Source: Nocardia sp. NBC_01327
Lineage (GTDB): Bacteria; Actinomycetota; Actinomycetes; Mycobacteriales; Mycobacteriaceae
DNA: 64,000 nt
Assembly (NCBI RefSeq): GCF_035958815.1
Contig: NZ_CP108383.1
Coordinates: forward strand, 1,178,001-1,242,000
Direction: 5' to 3'
Shown here: piece by piece, positions 1-8,938 of the stretch
How the letters are laid out: every line of letters starts with the position of its first letter
Numbering within the stretch: the first letter of the stretch is position 1
Made by a program: the position numbers and the translations under genes
The notes under the pieces: generated by a model
The model's database searches: none
Seen by the model: only the letters and a program-made list of their open reading frames with translations
What the model was told of the DNA's origin: nothing

Positions 1-293
1 TTGTCTGGTGGTCGCCGGATCTGCTGTTCTCCCAACCGGATTGGCTCTCCGAGCCGCGCGGCTCCGACGTCTCCCCGCAGATGCGCTGGTCGCCCGTGGT
101 GACCTTCTGGCAGGTCGCCGCCGACCTCACCAACGCGCAGGGCGTCAGCGACGGCCACGGGCACAATTACGGCTCCCTGGTGCTGGACGGCTGGGCCGCC
201 ATCGCCGCCCCGCCGGACTGGACGCCGGAACTGCGCGAGAAGATCCGCACCCAGATCGAACTGGCCGAGGAATACGAGCGGGTGATCAAGTAG
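1..293 (+). CDS. Alpha/beta-hydrolase family protein, C-terminal fragment
   Basis: Only the last 96 residues lie in the window; the gene enters from the left and stops at 291-293. The frame runs open from base 3 and reads WWSPDLLF...W-L-S-E-P-R-G-S-D-V-S-P, then WxPVVTFWQVAADL and DGHGHNYG. This matches, from memory, the C-terminal end of the actinobacterial membrane-anchored alpha/beta-hydrolase family (Abhydrolase_9), where the GHGHNYG His would be the catalytic His. The nucleophile and the membrane part are outside the window, so activity cannot be judged. The next gene starts 2 bases after the stop, suggesting co-transcription. Confidence 0.75.
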   Translation, partial: VWWSPDLLFSQPDWLSEPRGSDVSPQMRWSPVVTFWQVAADLTNAQGVSDGHGHNYGSLVLDGWAAIAAPPDWTPELREKIRTQIELAEEYERVIK

Positions 294-295
294 CC

Positions 296-991
296 GTGAG
301 CGCCGCCGCCATCTCGAAAGCCGCAGCCGCAGTGGCGCTTCCACTGCTGTGGAGCAATCGCGCGCTGCCCGCGCTGCGCCTGGGCATTCGCGGCCGCACG
401 GTCGCGAACACCGCCTTCGCGACCGGCTATGCCCTGGCGTTCCAGGGCGCTCCGCACTGGACCTCGTCCGGCGGGCGCCGCGTCGGCGCCGCCGCGGCGG
501 GTGTGGTGCTCGCAGGTTACGGTGCGGCACTTGCCGTTCCGGCGCTCCGGCGGCACTTCGCCGAACTCGCCGACCGCGGCCCCGAGGTCTCCACGGCGGA
601 GTGGGCGGGTGTGCACATCCCCGTCGGCACCGTCCTGAGCGAGGAACTCCTCTACCGCGCCACCCTCACTCCGCTGCTCGAAAAAACCTTCGGGAGTCGT
701 GGAACCCTGCTGGGCGCACTGACATTCGGCCTCTCGCATATCCGGCCCGCCCGCATCGCCGGTGACCCCGTTCCCGGAACGGTCGCGGTGACGACGCTGG
801 CGGGGCTGCTGCTGGACCGGCTCTACCGCCGCACCGCGAGCGCTACCGCCCCGGCTCTGCTGCACCTAGCCCTGAATGCCGGCGGAGCCCTGACGCCAGT
901 GGCCGCCCGCCGCGGTGCCACAGCCATACCAGACCCGGCCGGATCAGCACCGCGAGCAGCAGTAGCAGATACGCCCACACGATCACATTGA
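296..991 (+). CDS. CPBP (CAAX/bacteriocin-processing) family intramembrane protease
   Basis: 231 residues from a GTG start 2 bases after the preceding stop. The three CPBP motifs are present: EELLYR near residues 116-121 (glutamates expected to activate water), FGLSHI near 144-149 and HLALN near 190-194 (zinc-ligand histidines). Hydrophobic segments surround them, so the protein is an integral membrane metalloprotease of the family related to Rce1 and bacterial immunity proteins; its substrate is unknown. The last 50 codons overlap the convergent gene on the other strand by about 149 bases, and the tail after the final motif is Ala/Pro/Arg rich. The longer upstream frame back to base 8 overlaps the hydrolase gene and is not used. 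Confidence 0.8.
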   Translation: MSAAAISKAAAAVALPLLWSNRALPALRLGIRGRTVANTAFATGYALAFQGAPHWTSSGGRRVGAAAAGVVLAGYGAALAVPALRRHFAELADRGPEVSTAEWAGVHIPVGTVLSEELLYRATLTPLLEKTFGSRGTLLGALTFGLSHIRPARIAGDPVPGTVAVTTLAGLLLDRLYRRTASATAPALLHLALNAGGALTPVAARRGATAIPDPAGSAPRAAVADTPTRSH

Positions 992-1415
992 GCACGGTGC
1001 CCACCGGCTCGAATTTGGTGGTCAACCGGCTCGGGTCCCAGGACCGCCGGATGTTCTCGCGGAACGGGTACGGAAATCCGCGCATGGTCCGCCACACCAC
1101 ATCGCAGCAGCGGTGCTGGGTCGCCACCTTCATGCTGGCGGCGCTCGCGCCGATGCCGCCCAGCCCGGCGAGCAGGAACACCGGAATCGGCAGCGGCCGC
1201 GTGTAGAGCAGCGCGGCATTGGCGAGGCAGAGCACGAGGGCCGCGCCCAGCATCACGCGCGTGCTGGGCGTCCGCAGATCCGAGGTGACCGTGGGGTAGA
1301 TCACGAGCGCGATCAGCCATAGCACCATGGAGACCGACCAGCACGCGAGGATCAGTCCGCGATGGCGACGCGGTGCCTCGGAGTCGGTGGCCGCGATCAG
1401 CGGAAGCTGCTCCAT
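843..1415 (-). CDS. Hypothetical membrane protein
   Basis: 190 residues from ATG at 1415 (a GTG one codon earlier is possible). Four hydrophobic segments are visible: near 20-41, 54-72, 79-96 and 143-163. Between the third and fourth is a soluble stretch with two adjacent Cys (R-C-C-D) and an RGFPYPFREN motif. I do not recognise the family. The 3' end overlaps the convergent CPBP gene for about 149 bases, which argues that one of the two C-termini is poorly conserved. No operon partner on this strand. Confidence 0.6.
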   Translation of the reverse strand: MEQLPLIAATDSEAPRRHRGLILACWSVSMVLWLIALVIYPTVTSDLRTPSTRVMLGAALVLCLANAALLYTRPLPIPVFLLAGLGGIGASAASMKVATQHRCCDVVWRTMRGFPYPFRENIRRSWDPSRLTTKFEPVGTVLNVIVWAYLLLLLAVLIRPGLVWLWHRGGRPLASGLRRHSGLGAAEPGR

Positions 1416-1573
1416 CACACCATCATTCCCCGCTCGAAGTAGTCAACCGACCATGCTGTTCGTGGCGCCGGCCCGGCGGACCCGATCCGGGGCGGCCGTG
1501 CGCACACACGATCGCCAAGGTACCGGGCACCGGCGCGGGCCAGGTGACAGACCTCGGCGGTAGCCTCACCGGC

Positions 1574-1960
1574 ATGGCAGGACGAGGTGCGGTGGATCCG
1601 GCGGCAGTGCGCGCGGCGCTGCTCGCGGTGCGGGAGTGGCTGCGCGACGAGACCGCTCCGGCTCCCGCGCGCGCCGAGCTGGCCGCGGCCGTCCGCGGCA
1701 CCGCCCGATCGCTGGCCGCCGACGCACCGGGCGGGGCCGTCGAGGTGCGGGTGCCGCCCTTCGTCGCGGTGCAGTGCATCGAGGGATTGCGGCATACCCG
1801 GGGCACGCCGCCGAATGTCGTCGAAACCGATCCGCGCACCTGGCTGCTGCTCGCGACCGGTCTGCTGGATTTCGACGCCGCGGTCGAATCGGGCGCGCTC
1901 ACGGCGTCCGGTTCGCGGGCCGCCGATGTGGCGCGCTGGTTGCCCATCGCCCAATTCTGA
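1574..1960 (+). CDS. Sterol-carrier-like family protein (Rv0807-type)
   Basis: 128 residues from ATG at 1574. The N-terminal half is an Ala/Arg-rich helix region (MAGRGAVDPAAVRAALLAV), followed by V-E-V-R-V-P-P-F-V-A-V-Q-C and a TDPRTWLLLATGLLDF stretch typical of the small actinobacterial SCP2/sterol-carrier-like family found beside purF (Rv0807 in M. tuberculosis, by memory). A lipid-binding role is inferred from the family name only. Its stop codon lies inside a 17-base tandem duplication, and the convergent membrane protein gene ends 22 bases later. Confidence 0.7.
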   Translation: MAGRGAVDPAAVRAALLAVREWLRDETAPAPARAELAAAVRGTARSLAADAPGGAVEVRVPPFVAVQCIEGLRHTRGTPPNVVETDPRTWLLLATGLLDFDAAVESGALTASGSRAADVARWLPIAQF

Positions 1961-1981
1961 GGGTCGCCCAATTCTGAGGGT
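1948..1981. repeat. 17-bp perfect tandem duplication at a gene end
   Basis: The 17-mer cgcccaattctgagggt occurs twice back to back (1948-1964 and 1965-1981). The first copy holds the stop codon of the sterol-carrier-like gene; the second fills the gap to the convergent gene, so neither protein is altered. It looks like replication slippage. Confidence 0.95.
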
Positions 1982-3310
1982 CTATGCGACGGCGCCGGCG
2001 GGCTTGCGATCCAAGCCCCTGCGGTCGTAGAAGCGGGTGATCACCAGGCCCAGCACGAGACCGATGGCCAGGCCGAGCGTGGACATCCACAGACCACGCG
2101 AGAGTCCGGCCGTGCCGCCGCCGTAGAAATACAGAATCGACCGCGTCCCCAGGAACACCTGGTGCATGGGTTCGAAACTCGCCAGCCAGCCGAAGTACTT
2201 CGGCGTCGCCTCGATCGGTACCGTGCCGCCCGAGGAGGGCAGCCCCAGAATGATGAAGATGATCAGATTGATGATCAGGCCGGCGGTGCCCACCGCCGCG
2301 AGCACCGAGGTGCAGGTGACCCCGACCGCGGTGATCACGAACGCGCCGTAGAGGAAAAGCAGCAGCGGCCGGTCGATCGGCATGCCCAGCGCGGACCCGA
2401 TGCCGAGCAGTGCGGCCGAGACCGCGACCGCCATCACCACCACCGCCGACCACTTCAACAGCAGTGTGCGCGTGCGGGAAATCGGTGCGCGCGAATTGTG
2501 CACGTACCACGGACCCCATTCCGTCGGAATGAAGCCGAGGGCCGAATCGATGAGCTGATGGATGATCATCGCGCCGACCATGCCGGCCAGCAGCAGGAGC
2601 AGGCTGTAGAAGAACGCGGTCAGGCCCTCACCGGAACCGCCTGGCAGCGGCCGGAATTGGTCGACCACGATATTCAGCGGCTGCGCCAGCGTGATCATGG
2701 TGGCCGCCGACAGGTCCGGTGCGGGCGGGCCGCCCGGCGGAGGTGTCAGGGTCGTCTTCACCTGATCGGTCAGCTGCTGCCCGACCTGCGTGTTCACCTG
2801 CGTGAGCGCTTGCGCGCCGAACTTCTGCACGATGGTGGTGCCGAAGGCGCCGGTGCGCGGATTGGTCTGCAGAGTGATCACCGGGCGCGTGATGTCCCCG
2901 GGGACGACACTGCCCACACCGAGAATGCCGAGCCGCTTGGAGAAGTCGCTCGGAATGATGATGGTGCCGTACACCTGTGCCGACTGCATCTGCAGCTGCG
3001 CCTCGTTGATGCCGAGCACGCGCAGATCGATCTTGTCCGCGGGCACCGCCTTGCGCAGGCCGTCGGTGACCTGATCACCGAAGTTGACGTGCTTGGCCGG
3101 ACCGCCCGTGCTCAGGTCGTCGCCGACGTCCTGATTCACCAGTGCGATAGGGAAATCGTGCAGGTTCTTCTCGGGATCGACGATGTAATCGAGATACATC
3201 ACACCCAGCAGCGAGGCCAGCAGCGTGACCACCACAATCGGGAATGCCCACCTGAAAGGGGTCAGACGCCGAGGGGTCGTACTCGATTCCGAAGTGTCGG
3301 TGCTCGCCAC
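1982..3310 (-). CDS. DUF3533 / YhgE-Pip-like ABC-2 type membrane protein
   Basis: 442 residues from ATG at 3310. One transmembrane helix near 22-43 is followed by a roughly 190-residue extracytoplasmic domain containing P-I-A-L-V-N-Q-D and G-T-I-I-I-P-S-D-F-S, hallmarks of the DUF3533 / phage-infection-protein (YhgE) group. Five or six helices follow from about 230 to 430. Members are membrane transport or export-associated proteins; substrate unknown. It is divergent from purF, with a 115-base gap that must hold both promoters. The basic C-terminal tail (DRRGLDRK) is probably cytoplasmic. Confidence 0.75.
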   Translation of the reverse strand: MASTDTSESSTTPRRLTPFRWAFPIVVVTLLASLLGVMYLDYIVDPEKNLHDFPIALVNQDVGDDLSTGGPAKHVNFGDQVTDGLRKAVPADKIDLRVLGINEAQLQMQSAQVYGTIIIPSDFSKRLGILGVGSVVPGDITRPVITLQTNPRTGAFGTTIVQKFGAQALTQVNTQVGQQLTDQVKTTLTPPPGGPPAPDLSAATMITLAQPLNIVVDQFRPLPGGSGEGLTAFFYSLLLLLAGMVGAMIIHQLIDSALGFIPTEWGPWYVHNSRAPISRTRTLLLKWSAVVVMAVAVSAALLGIGSALGMPIDRPLLLFLYGAFVITAVGVTCTSVLAAVGTAGLIINLIIFIILGLPSSGGTVPIEATPKYFGWLASFEPMHQVFLGTRSILYFYGGGTAGLSRGLWMSTLGLAIGLVLGLVITRFYDRRGLDRKPAGAVA

Positions 3311-3425
3311 GGAGGAACGCTAACAGCAAATCCCCTGCCATCAGGGTTATCCCAGCGGTGGGTTGCGCGCCGGTTACCAGTACTATGGGCCTTGCCCCCC
3401 GCCCGTCGAACAGGGAGCAAACACG

Positions 3426-4991
3426 GTGACCCTGCCCCCCGCTGCCACCACCCCCGATCAGCCCGAAAACGAACCCCGCGAAGAGTGTGGAGTTTTCGGT
3501 GTCTGGGCCCCGGGCGAGGATGTGGCCAAGCTCACTTACTACGGACTCTATGCGCTGCAGCATCGCGGCCAGGAGGCAGCCGGTATCGCCGTCTCCGACG
3601 GTTCCCAGGTGCTGGTATTCAAGGATCTGGGCCTGGTGAGCCAGGTCTTCGATGAACAAACTCTCGCTGCAATGCCCGGCCACGTCGCGGTCGGGCATTG
3701 TCGTTATTCCACCACCGGCTCCACGAGCTGGGAGAACGCCCAGCCCATCTTCCGGACCACCACTGTGGGTACCGGAATTGCGCTGGGCCACAATGGAAAT
3801 CTCGTCAATACCGCCGAATTGGGTTCGCGTGCACGGGAACTCGGTCTGATCAGCGGCCGGCTCGCCGGTCCGATCGCGGCCACCTCCGATTCGGATGTGA
3901 TCACCGCGCTGCTCGCGCACGCCGCCGCCGACAAGACCATCGAGCAGGCCGCGATGGAGTTGCTGCCCACGCTGGAGGGCGCCTTCTGCCTCACCTTCAT
4001 GGACGAGCACACGCTGTACGCCGCGCGTGATCCGCACGGGGTGCGCCCGCTCTGCCTCGGTCGCCTCGATCGTGGCTGGGTGGTCGCCAGTGAAACCGCT
4101 GCCCTCGATATCGTCGGCGCCTCCTTCGTCCGGGAGATCGAGCCCGGCGAACTGCTGGCGATCGACGCCGACGGGGTGCGCTCGCTGCGCTTCGCCAACC
4201 CGACCCCCAAGGGCTGCGTCTTCGAATTCGTGTACCTGGCCCGCCCGGACAGCACCATCTCCGGTCGCTCGGTGCATGCGACCCGCGTCGATATCGGCCG
4301 CCGCCTGGCCATCGAACATCCCGTCGAGGGCGATCTGGTCATTCCGGTCCCCGAATCGGGCACCCCGGCCGCCGTCGGTTACGCCCAGGGTTCGGGTGTG
4401 CCGTACGGGCAGGGCCTGATGAAGAACGCCTATGTGGGCCGCACCTTCATCCAGCCCAGCCAGACCATTCGCCAGCTCGGCATCCGGCTCAAGCTGAATC
4501 CGCTGCGCGAGGTGATCCGCGGTAAGCGGCTCATCGTGGTGGACGATTCCATCGTGCGCGGCAATACCCAGCGTGCGCTGATCCGGATGCTGCGGGAGGC
4601 GGGCGCGCTGGAGATCCACGTCCGCATCGCCTCGCCGCCGGTCAAGTGGCCGTGCTTCTACGGCATCGACTTCGCCTCGCGCGCGGAGTTGGTCGCCAAC
4701 GGGGCCGGGCCGGACGGCATCGAGGGCACCAGCATCGCCGATATGGTGGAGGGTGTGCGCCGGTCCATCGGCGCCGACACCCTCGGCTACATCTCGCTGG
4801 AGAGCATGGTCGCCGCCACCGAACAGCCGCGCTCCCGACTGTGCTGCGCCTGCTTCGACGGCGAGTACCCGATCGCGCTGCCGACCGAGATGGCGCTGGG
4901 CAAGAACGTGCTGGAAAGCGTCCTCAGTGGCGCCAAGGAGTCGGACCTGTTGGCCGACAATGCGAATGCGAGCGCGCTCAGCCGCCCGTAG
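3426..4991 (+). CDS. purF: Amidophosphoribosyltransferase
   Basis: 521 residues from GTG at 3426, preceded by GGGAGC; a longer frame from 3363 lacks support. It catalyses the first committed step of purine synthesis, transferring glutamine amide nitrogen to PRPP. A 20-residue N-terminal propeptide precedes the catalytic Cys21 (EECGVFGVWAP), so this is the processed, Fe-S type. The PRPP loop RLIVVDDSIVRGNT is near residue 368. Cysteines at about 264, 410, 473 and 476 match the [4Fe-4S] ligand pattern of the Bacillus-type enzyme. A strong hairpin terminator follows. In mycobacteria purM is next; here a peptide transporter operon lies between. Confidence 0.97.
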   Translation: MTLPPAATTPDQPENEPREECGVFGVWAPGEDVAKLTYYGLYALQHRGQEAAGIAVSDGSQVLVFKDLGLVSQVFDEQTLAAMPGHVAVGHCRYSTTGSTSWENAQPIFRTTTVGTGIALGHNGNLVNTAELGSRARELGLISGRLAGPIAATSDSDVITALLAHAAADKTIEQAAMELLPTLEGAFCLTFMDEHTLYAARDPHGVRPLCLGRLDRGWVVASETAALDIVGASFVREIEPGELLAIDADGVRSLRFANPTPKGCVFEFVYLARPDSTISGRSVHATRVDIGRRLAIEHPVEGDLVIPVPESGTPAAVGYAQGSGVPYGQGLMKNAYVGRTFIQPSQTIRQLGIRLKLNPLREVIRGKRLIVVDDSIVRGNTQRALIRMLREAGALEIHVRIASPPVKWPCFYGIDFASRAELVANGAGPDGIEGTSIADMVEGVRRSIGADTLGYISLESMVAATEQPRSRLCCACFDGEYPIALPTEMALGKNVLESVLSGAKESDLLADNANASALSRP

Positions 4992-5292
4992 ATCCGTCTC
5001 GATCCGTGCCCGTCCGCATCCTGCGGGCGGGCACGGGTCGTTTTCGGGGGACTGCGCCCTCCATTTCGGGGCTGTGTCCATCGCCGCAGGTAGACGAGGG
5101 TGTACCGAAATCCCTTGGCGCAGTTACGCCATCGGCGTCGTCGTGCATGTGACATAAAAATGATCGGTTTGTCCGGAAACGCAACACAGCGGTTATAACC
5201 AGCCGATACTGTGCCCAGCCAAACGAAGTCCACCGCGATGCGGCGGGGCCGCGACCCGGCCCGTGCGTCGCGCGTTTCGAGAGTGGGGCAGT
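4992..5292. other. Intergenic region purF to peptide transporter
   Basis: It holds the purF terminator at its left end. From 5150 to 5215 the sequence is locally AT-richer (ATAAAAATGATC, GGTTATAACC) and contains GATACT at 5206-5211, a plausible -10 element for the downstream transporter operon. No ORF here looks like a gene. Confidence 0.5.
5004..5044 (+). terminator. purF rho-independent terminator
   Basis: A 14-bp stem (5004-5017 with 5023-5036, one G-T pair) closes a 5-base loop and is followed by GTCG and four T residues, 13 bases after the purF stop. Confidence 0.85.
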
Positions 5293-6882
5293 ATGCGCGG
5301 GAAAAGAGTTGCGGCAGTAGGGGTTGCGGGACTCACGGTGCTGGCCATCGCCGGCTGCGGGTCGGGAAAGACCGGGGACGGCGGTGGCGGGGGAGCGGGC
5401 CTCGTGGTCGGCACCACCGATAAGGTCACCTCGCTGGACCCGGCCATGGCCTACGACAACGGGTCACTGCTGGCCGAGACCCAGGTGTACCAGTTCCTGC
5501 TGAATTTCCCCGCGGGAGAAGCGGCGCCGAAACCCGACGCGGCCGACAAATGCGAATTCACCACACCGACCGTCTACACCTGCACGCTCAAGCCGGGTCT
5601 GAAGTTCGCCAATGGCGATCCGCTCACCGCGAAGAGCGTGAAGTTCTCCTTCGACCGCATGGTGGGCATCAAGAACCCGCAGGGGCCGTCCGCGCTGCTG
5701 GTCGGACTGGACCACACCGACGCCCCGGACGACAAGACCGTCGCCTTCACGCTGAAGAACGCCAATGATCAGACCTTCCCGGCGATTCTGCCGACGCAGG
5801 CCGCGGCCATCGTCGACGAGAAGGTCTTCCCCGCCGACAAGGTGCTCGCCGACGAGGACATCGTGAAGGCCAAACCCTTCTCCGGTCCGTACACGATTGC
5901 CAGCTACGACAAGAACAAACTGGTCTCCTACCAGTCCAATCCGGATTACAACGGGCTGTTCGGCAAACCGAAGACCGATACCGTGACGGTGAAGTACTAC
6001 GCCGAGGCCGCCAATCTGAAACTCGATGTGCAGCAGGGCAATGTGGATGTGGCCTGGCATACGCTCACGCCCACCGATATCGATTCCCTGCGCAATAGCG
6101 ACAAGGTGACGGTGCATCAGTCGCCCGGCGGCGACACCCGCTACATCGTGTTCAATCTCAATACCCAGCCCGGCGGCACTCCCGCGCAGAAGCTGGCCGT
6201 GCGCAAGGCCGTCGCCACGTCCGTCGACCGCGACGCGCTGTCCGCCGATGTCTTCAAGGGCACCTGGACGCCGCTGTATTCGCCGGTGCCGCAGGGGCTT
6301 CCGGGCGCGACCGAGGCATTCAAGGATATCTACGGCGCCAAGCCGAACAAGGACGCCGCCACCAAACTCCTGGCCGATGCCGGAGTGGCCACGCCGGTGA
6401 CGCTGAACATCCAGTACAACACCGACCATTACGGCTCCACCAGCTCCGAGGAATACGCGGCCATCAAGAGCCAGCTGGAGTCGACCGGGCTGTTCAAGGT
6501 GAATCTGCAGTCCACCGAATGGGTTTCGTACCAGAAGGCGCGCTCCACCGACGGATACCCGATCTTCCAGTTCGGCTGGTTCCCGGACTTCCCGGATGCC
6601 GACGACTACCTGACCCCGTTCTTCACCGCGGACAACTTCCTGCAGAACCACTTCACCGATCCCAAGATCACCGATGAGCTGAAAGCCGAAGTGACCGAGG
6701 CCGATCCGGCCAAGCGGGCGGCGGTGCTCGCGAGCATTCAGCACGATCTGATGGCCGATTTCATGCCCATCGTGCCGCTGCTCACCGGTAATCAGATCGC
6801 GGTCGCGGGCAAGAGTGTGCAGGGGGTGGACAAGACGCTCGACCCATCCTCCAAGTTCCGCTTCGGTGTGCTGAGCAAGTGA
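5293..6882 (+). CDS. ABC transporter substrate-binding lipoprotein, peptide/nickel (DppA/OppA) family
   Basis: 529 residues from ATG at 5293. A basic start (MRGKR), hydrophobic core and lipobox LAIAGC with Cys22 show a lipoprotein anchored outside the membrane, followed by a Gly-rich linker. The mature part has SBP family 5 features: T-S-L-D-P-A-M-A-Y-D near the start, YTCTLKPGLKFANGDPLTA, and R-K-A-V-A-T-S-V-D-R in the second lobe. It captures short peptides or similar solutes and delivers them to the DppB/DppC-like permeases. First gene of a four-gene operon; its TGA overlaps the next GTG by four bases. A GTG at 5263 would bury the signal peptide and is less likely. Confidence 0.9.
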   Translation: MRGKRVAAVGVAGLTVLAIAGCGSGKTGDGGGGGAGLVVGTTDKVTSLDPAMAYDNGSLLAETQVYQFLLNFPAGEAAPKPDAADKCEFTTPTVYTCTLKPGLKFANGDPLTAKSVKFSFDRMVGIKNPQGPSALLVGLDHTDAPDDKTVAFTLKNANDQTFPAILPTQAAAIVDEKVFPADKVLADEDIVKAKPFSGPYTIASYDKNKLVSYQSNPDYNGLFGKPKTDTVTVKYYAEAANLKLDVQQGNVDVAWHTLTPTDIDSLRNSDKVTVHQSPGGDTRYIVFNLNTQPGGTPAQKLAVRKAVATSVDRDALSADVFKGTWTPLYSPVPQGLPGATEAFKDIYGAKPNKDAATKLLADAGVATPVTLNIQYNTDHYGSTSSEEYAAIKSQLESTGLFKVNLQSTEWVSYQKARSTDGYPIFQFGWFPDFPDADDYLTPFFTADNFLQNHFTDPKITDELKAEVTEADPAKRAAVLASIQHDLMADFMPIVPLLTGNQIAVAGKSVQGVDKTLDPSSKFRFGVLSK

Positions 6883-7904
6883 TCTCCGCGCGCCTGCTGC
6901 GCTACCTCGGGGTGCGATTGCTGCTGATCGTGCCCACCGCCTGGATTCTGGTGACCGTCGTGTTCTTCCTGATGCGGGTGGTGGGCGATCCGATCACGGC
7001 GGCGCTGGGTGGTCGGCTGCCACCCGACCAGCTCGCCCAGCGCAAGCACGATGCGGGCCTGGATCGGCCGATCCTGAGCCAGTACTGGGACTACATCTCG
7101 GGCCTGGCACGCGGGGATTTCGGCCGCTCCCAGGACAATCGGGCCGTCAGCGACATCATCACCACCTACGGGGCCGCCACCCTGGAGCTGGTGTTCTGGT
7201 CGCTGCTGGTGGCCTTCGCCATCGGCGTGCCGCTGGGCCGGTACGCGGCCACCCGCCGCGACAGCGCCGCCGACGCGGGACTGCGACTGTTCGCCATCCT
7301 GGCCTACGCCGCACCGGTGTTCTTCGTGGGATTGCTGCTGAAACTGCTGTTCTCGGTGAAACTGGGCTGGCTGCCGGTGTCCGGACGGGCCAGCACCAAT
7401 GTGGAACTGGCGCTGCAGCATGTCTCGCCGAAGACGAACATCCTGTTCGTAGACGCAATCCTGTACGGGGACATGGGATATCTCGGCGATGTGCTGAAAC
7501 ACACCGTGCTCCCGGCCTTTTCGCTCGGACTGCTCACGGCGGGCGTCTTTCTGCGGCTGGTGCGGATCAACCTGATCCAGACCCTGCGCAGTGATTATGT
7601 GGACGCCGCCCGCGCCCGCGGCCTGTCCGCCCGGGTGGTGACGCGCCGGCACGCCTTCCGCAATGCGCTGATTCCCATTGTCACCGTCATGGGCATGTAC
7701 ATCGCCACCATGCTCGGCGGTGCGGTGCTCACCGAGCGGACCTTCGAATGGAAGGGGCTCGGGTATCAGCTCACCGAACTGCTCACGGCCCGCGATTTCA
7801 TTGCGGTGCAGGGGATTGTCGCCTTCATCGCACTGGTCGTCGCGGTCATGAGTTTCGTCATGGACGTGATCGTCGCCTTGATCGACCCGAGGGTGAGGTT
7901 CTGA
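6879..7904 (+). CDS. ABC transporter permease, DppB-like
   Basis: 341 residues from GTG at 6879, overlapping the binding-protein stop. Membrane helices lie near 10-32, 100-125, 135-158, 200-222, 255-280 and 305-330. The EAA-type loop reads DYVDAARARGLSARVV...HAFRNALIPIV, the contact site for the ATPase. The extended periplasmic N-terminal part (G-D-P-I-T-A-A-L-G-G) is usual for the peptide/nickel group. It would form the channel with the DppC-like protein encoded next. Confidence 0.92.
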   Translation: MISARLLRYLGVRLLLIVPTAWILVTVVFFLMRVVGDPITAALGGRLPPDQLAQRKHDAGLDRPILSQYWDYISGLARGDFGRSQDNRAVSDIITTYGAATLELVFWSLLVAFAIGVPLGRYAATRRDSAADAGLRLFAILAYAAPVFFVGLLLKLLFSVKLGWLPVSGRASTNVELALQHVSPKTNILFVDAILYGDMGYLGDVLKHTVLPAFSLGLLTAGVFLRLVRINLIQTLRSDYVDAARARGLSARVVTRRHAFRNALIPIVTVMGMYIATMLGGAVLTERTFEWKGLGYQLTELLTARDFIAVQGIVAFIALVVAVMSFVMDVIVALIDPRVRF

Positions 7905-8938
7905 TGACAGCACCTGAAGTAGTGACCGAACCGGCAGTCGCGCCGCTCGCAGTGAGGGGCAAGCGGCGCGGCCTGCCGGGGGTTCGGCTACTGGCCATGA
8001 CACACGGATTACAGAGGGTCACACTGCTTTTCGGGCTCTTCCTGATCGCGGTATTCCTGATCTGCGCGGTGTTCGCTCCGCTCATCGCGCCGTACGGATT
8101 CGCCCAGAACCATGCCGACGGTGTGGATTTCGTGCGGCAGCAGGCGCCGTCCGCCCAGCACTGGTTCGGCACCTCGGTGCGCGGCGAGGACGTGTTCTCC
8201 CGTGTGGTCTACGGGGCCCGCACCGCGCTCTACGTGATCGCGGTATCGCTGCTGCTGTCGCTGCTGACCGGTGTCCCACTGGGTTTGGTGTCCGGCTATG
8301 CCGGTCGCTGGCTGGACCGGGTGCTGGTGCTGTTCATGGACGCCATGTACGGATTCCCGACGCTGCTGCTCGCCATCGTGGTGTCGATCGTGGTGGCGGG
8401 CGGCAGCTCCAGCAAACTCGGCGGCGTGCTGTCCGCGGCGGTGGCCATCACCGTCATCTTCATACCGCAGTACTTCCGGGTGGTGCGCAATGCGACGGTG
8501 GCGGTGAAGAACGAGCCGTATGTGGACGCGGCGCGGGTGAGCGGGGCCTCCACCACGCGAATCCTGTTCCGGCACATTCTCGCCAATGTCACCCAGTCGC
8601 TGCCGGTGATCATCACGCTCAATGGCGCGGAGGCCATTCTCACCCTGGCCGGGCTCGGCTTCCTCGGCTTCGGCATCGAGCCGACCCAGGCGGCGGAGTG
8701 GGGTTTCGATCTCAACAAGGCGCTTTCCGATGTGCCCGACGGCATCTGGTGGACCGGCGTCTTCCCGGGCGCGGCCATTGTCACCGTGGTGCTGGGCATG
8801 ACCCTGGTGGGGGAGAGCCTCAACGAAGTATTCAACCCGCTGCTGCGCACCCGGCGCGGCGTGGAGGCCGGCGATATCGCGGCGGACGCCGACACCGATA
8901 TCGCATCCGACACCGAGGAGGCGACCGATGCCGGGTGA
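7904..8938 (+). CDS. ABC transporter permease, DppC-like
   Basis: 344 residues; its ATG shares the A of the preceding TGA (TGATG). An Ala/Pro-rich cytoplasmic N-terminus of about 40 residues precedes the first helix (FGLFLIAVFLICAVFAPLIAPY). The typical HWFGTSVRGEDVFSRVVYGARTAL motif and the EAA loop (EPYVDAARVSGASTTRILFRHILANV) are present. The C-terminus is acidic (ADADTDIASDTEEATD) and overlaps the ATPase gene start by 11 bases. Confidence 0.92.
   Translation: MTAPEVVTEPAVAPLAVRGKRRGLPGVRLLAMTHGLQRVTLLFGLFLIAVFLICAVFAPLIAPYGFAQNHADGVDFVRQQAPSAQHWFGTSVRGEDVFSRVVYGARTALYVIAVSLLLSLLTGVPLGLVSGYAGRWLDRVLVLFMDAMYGFPTLLLAIVVSIVVAGGSSSKLGGVLSAAVAITVIFIPQYFRVVRNATVAVKNEPYVDAARVSGASTTRILFRHILANVTQSLPVIITLNGAEAILTLAGLGFLGFGIEPTQAAEWGFDLNKALSDVPDGIWWTGVFPGAAIVTVVLGMTLVGESLNEVFNPLLRTRRGVEAGDIAADADTDIASDTEEATDAG

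Noticed and set aside
3075..5081. 668-codon minus-strand frame across purF
   Set aside because: Antisense shadow of purF: His/Asp/Gly-rich, no motifs; common in high-GC DNA.
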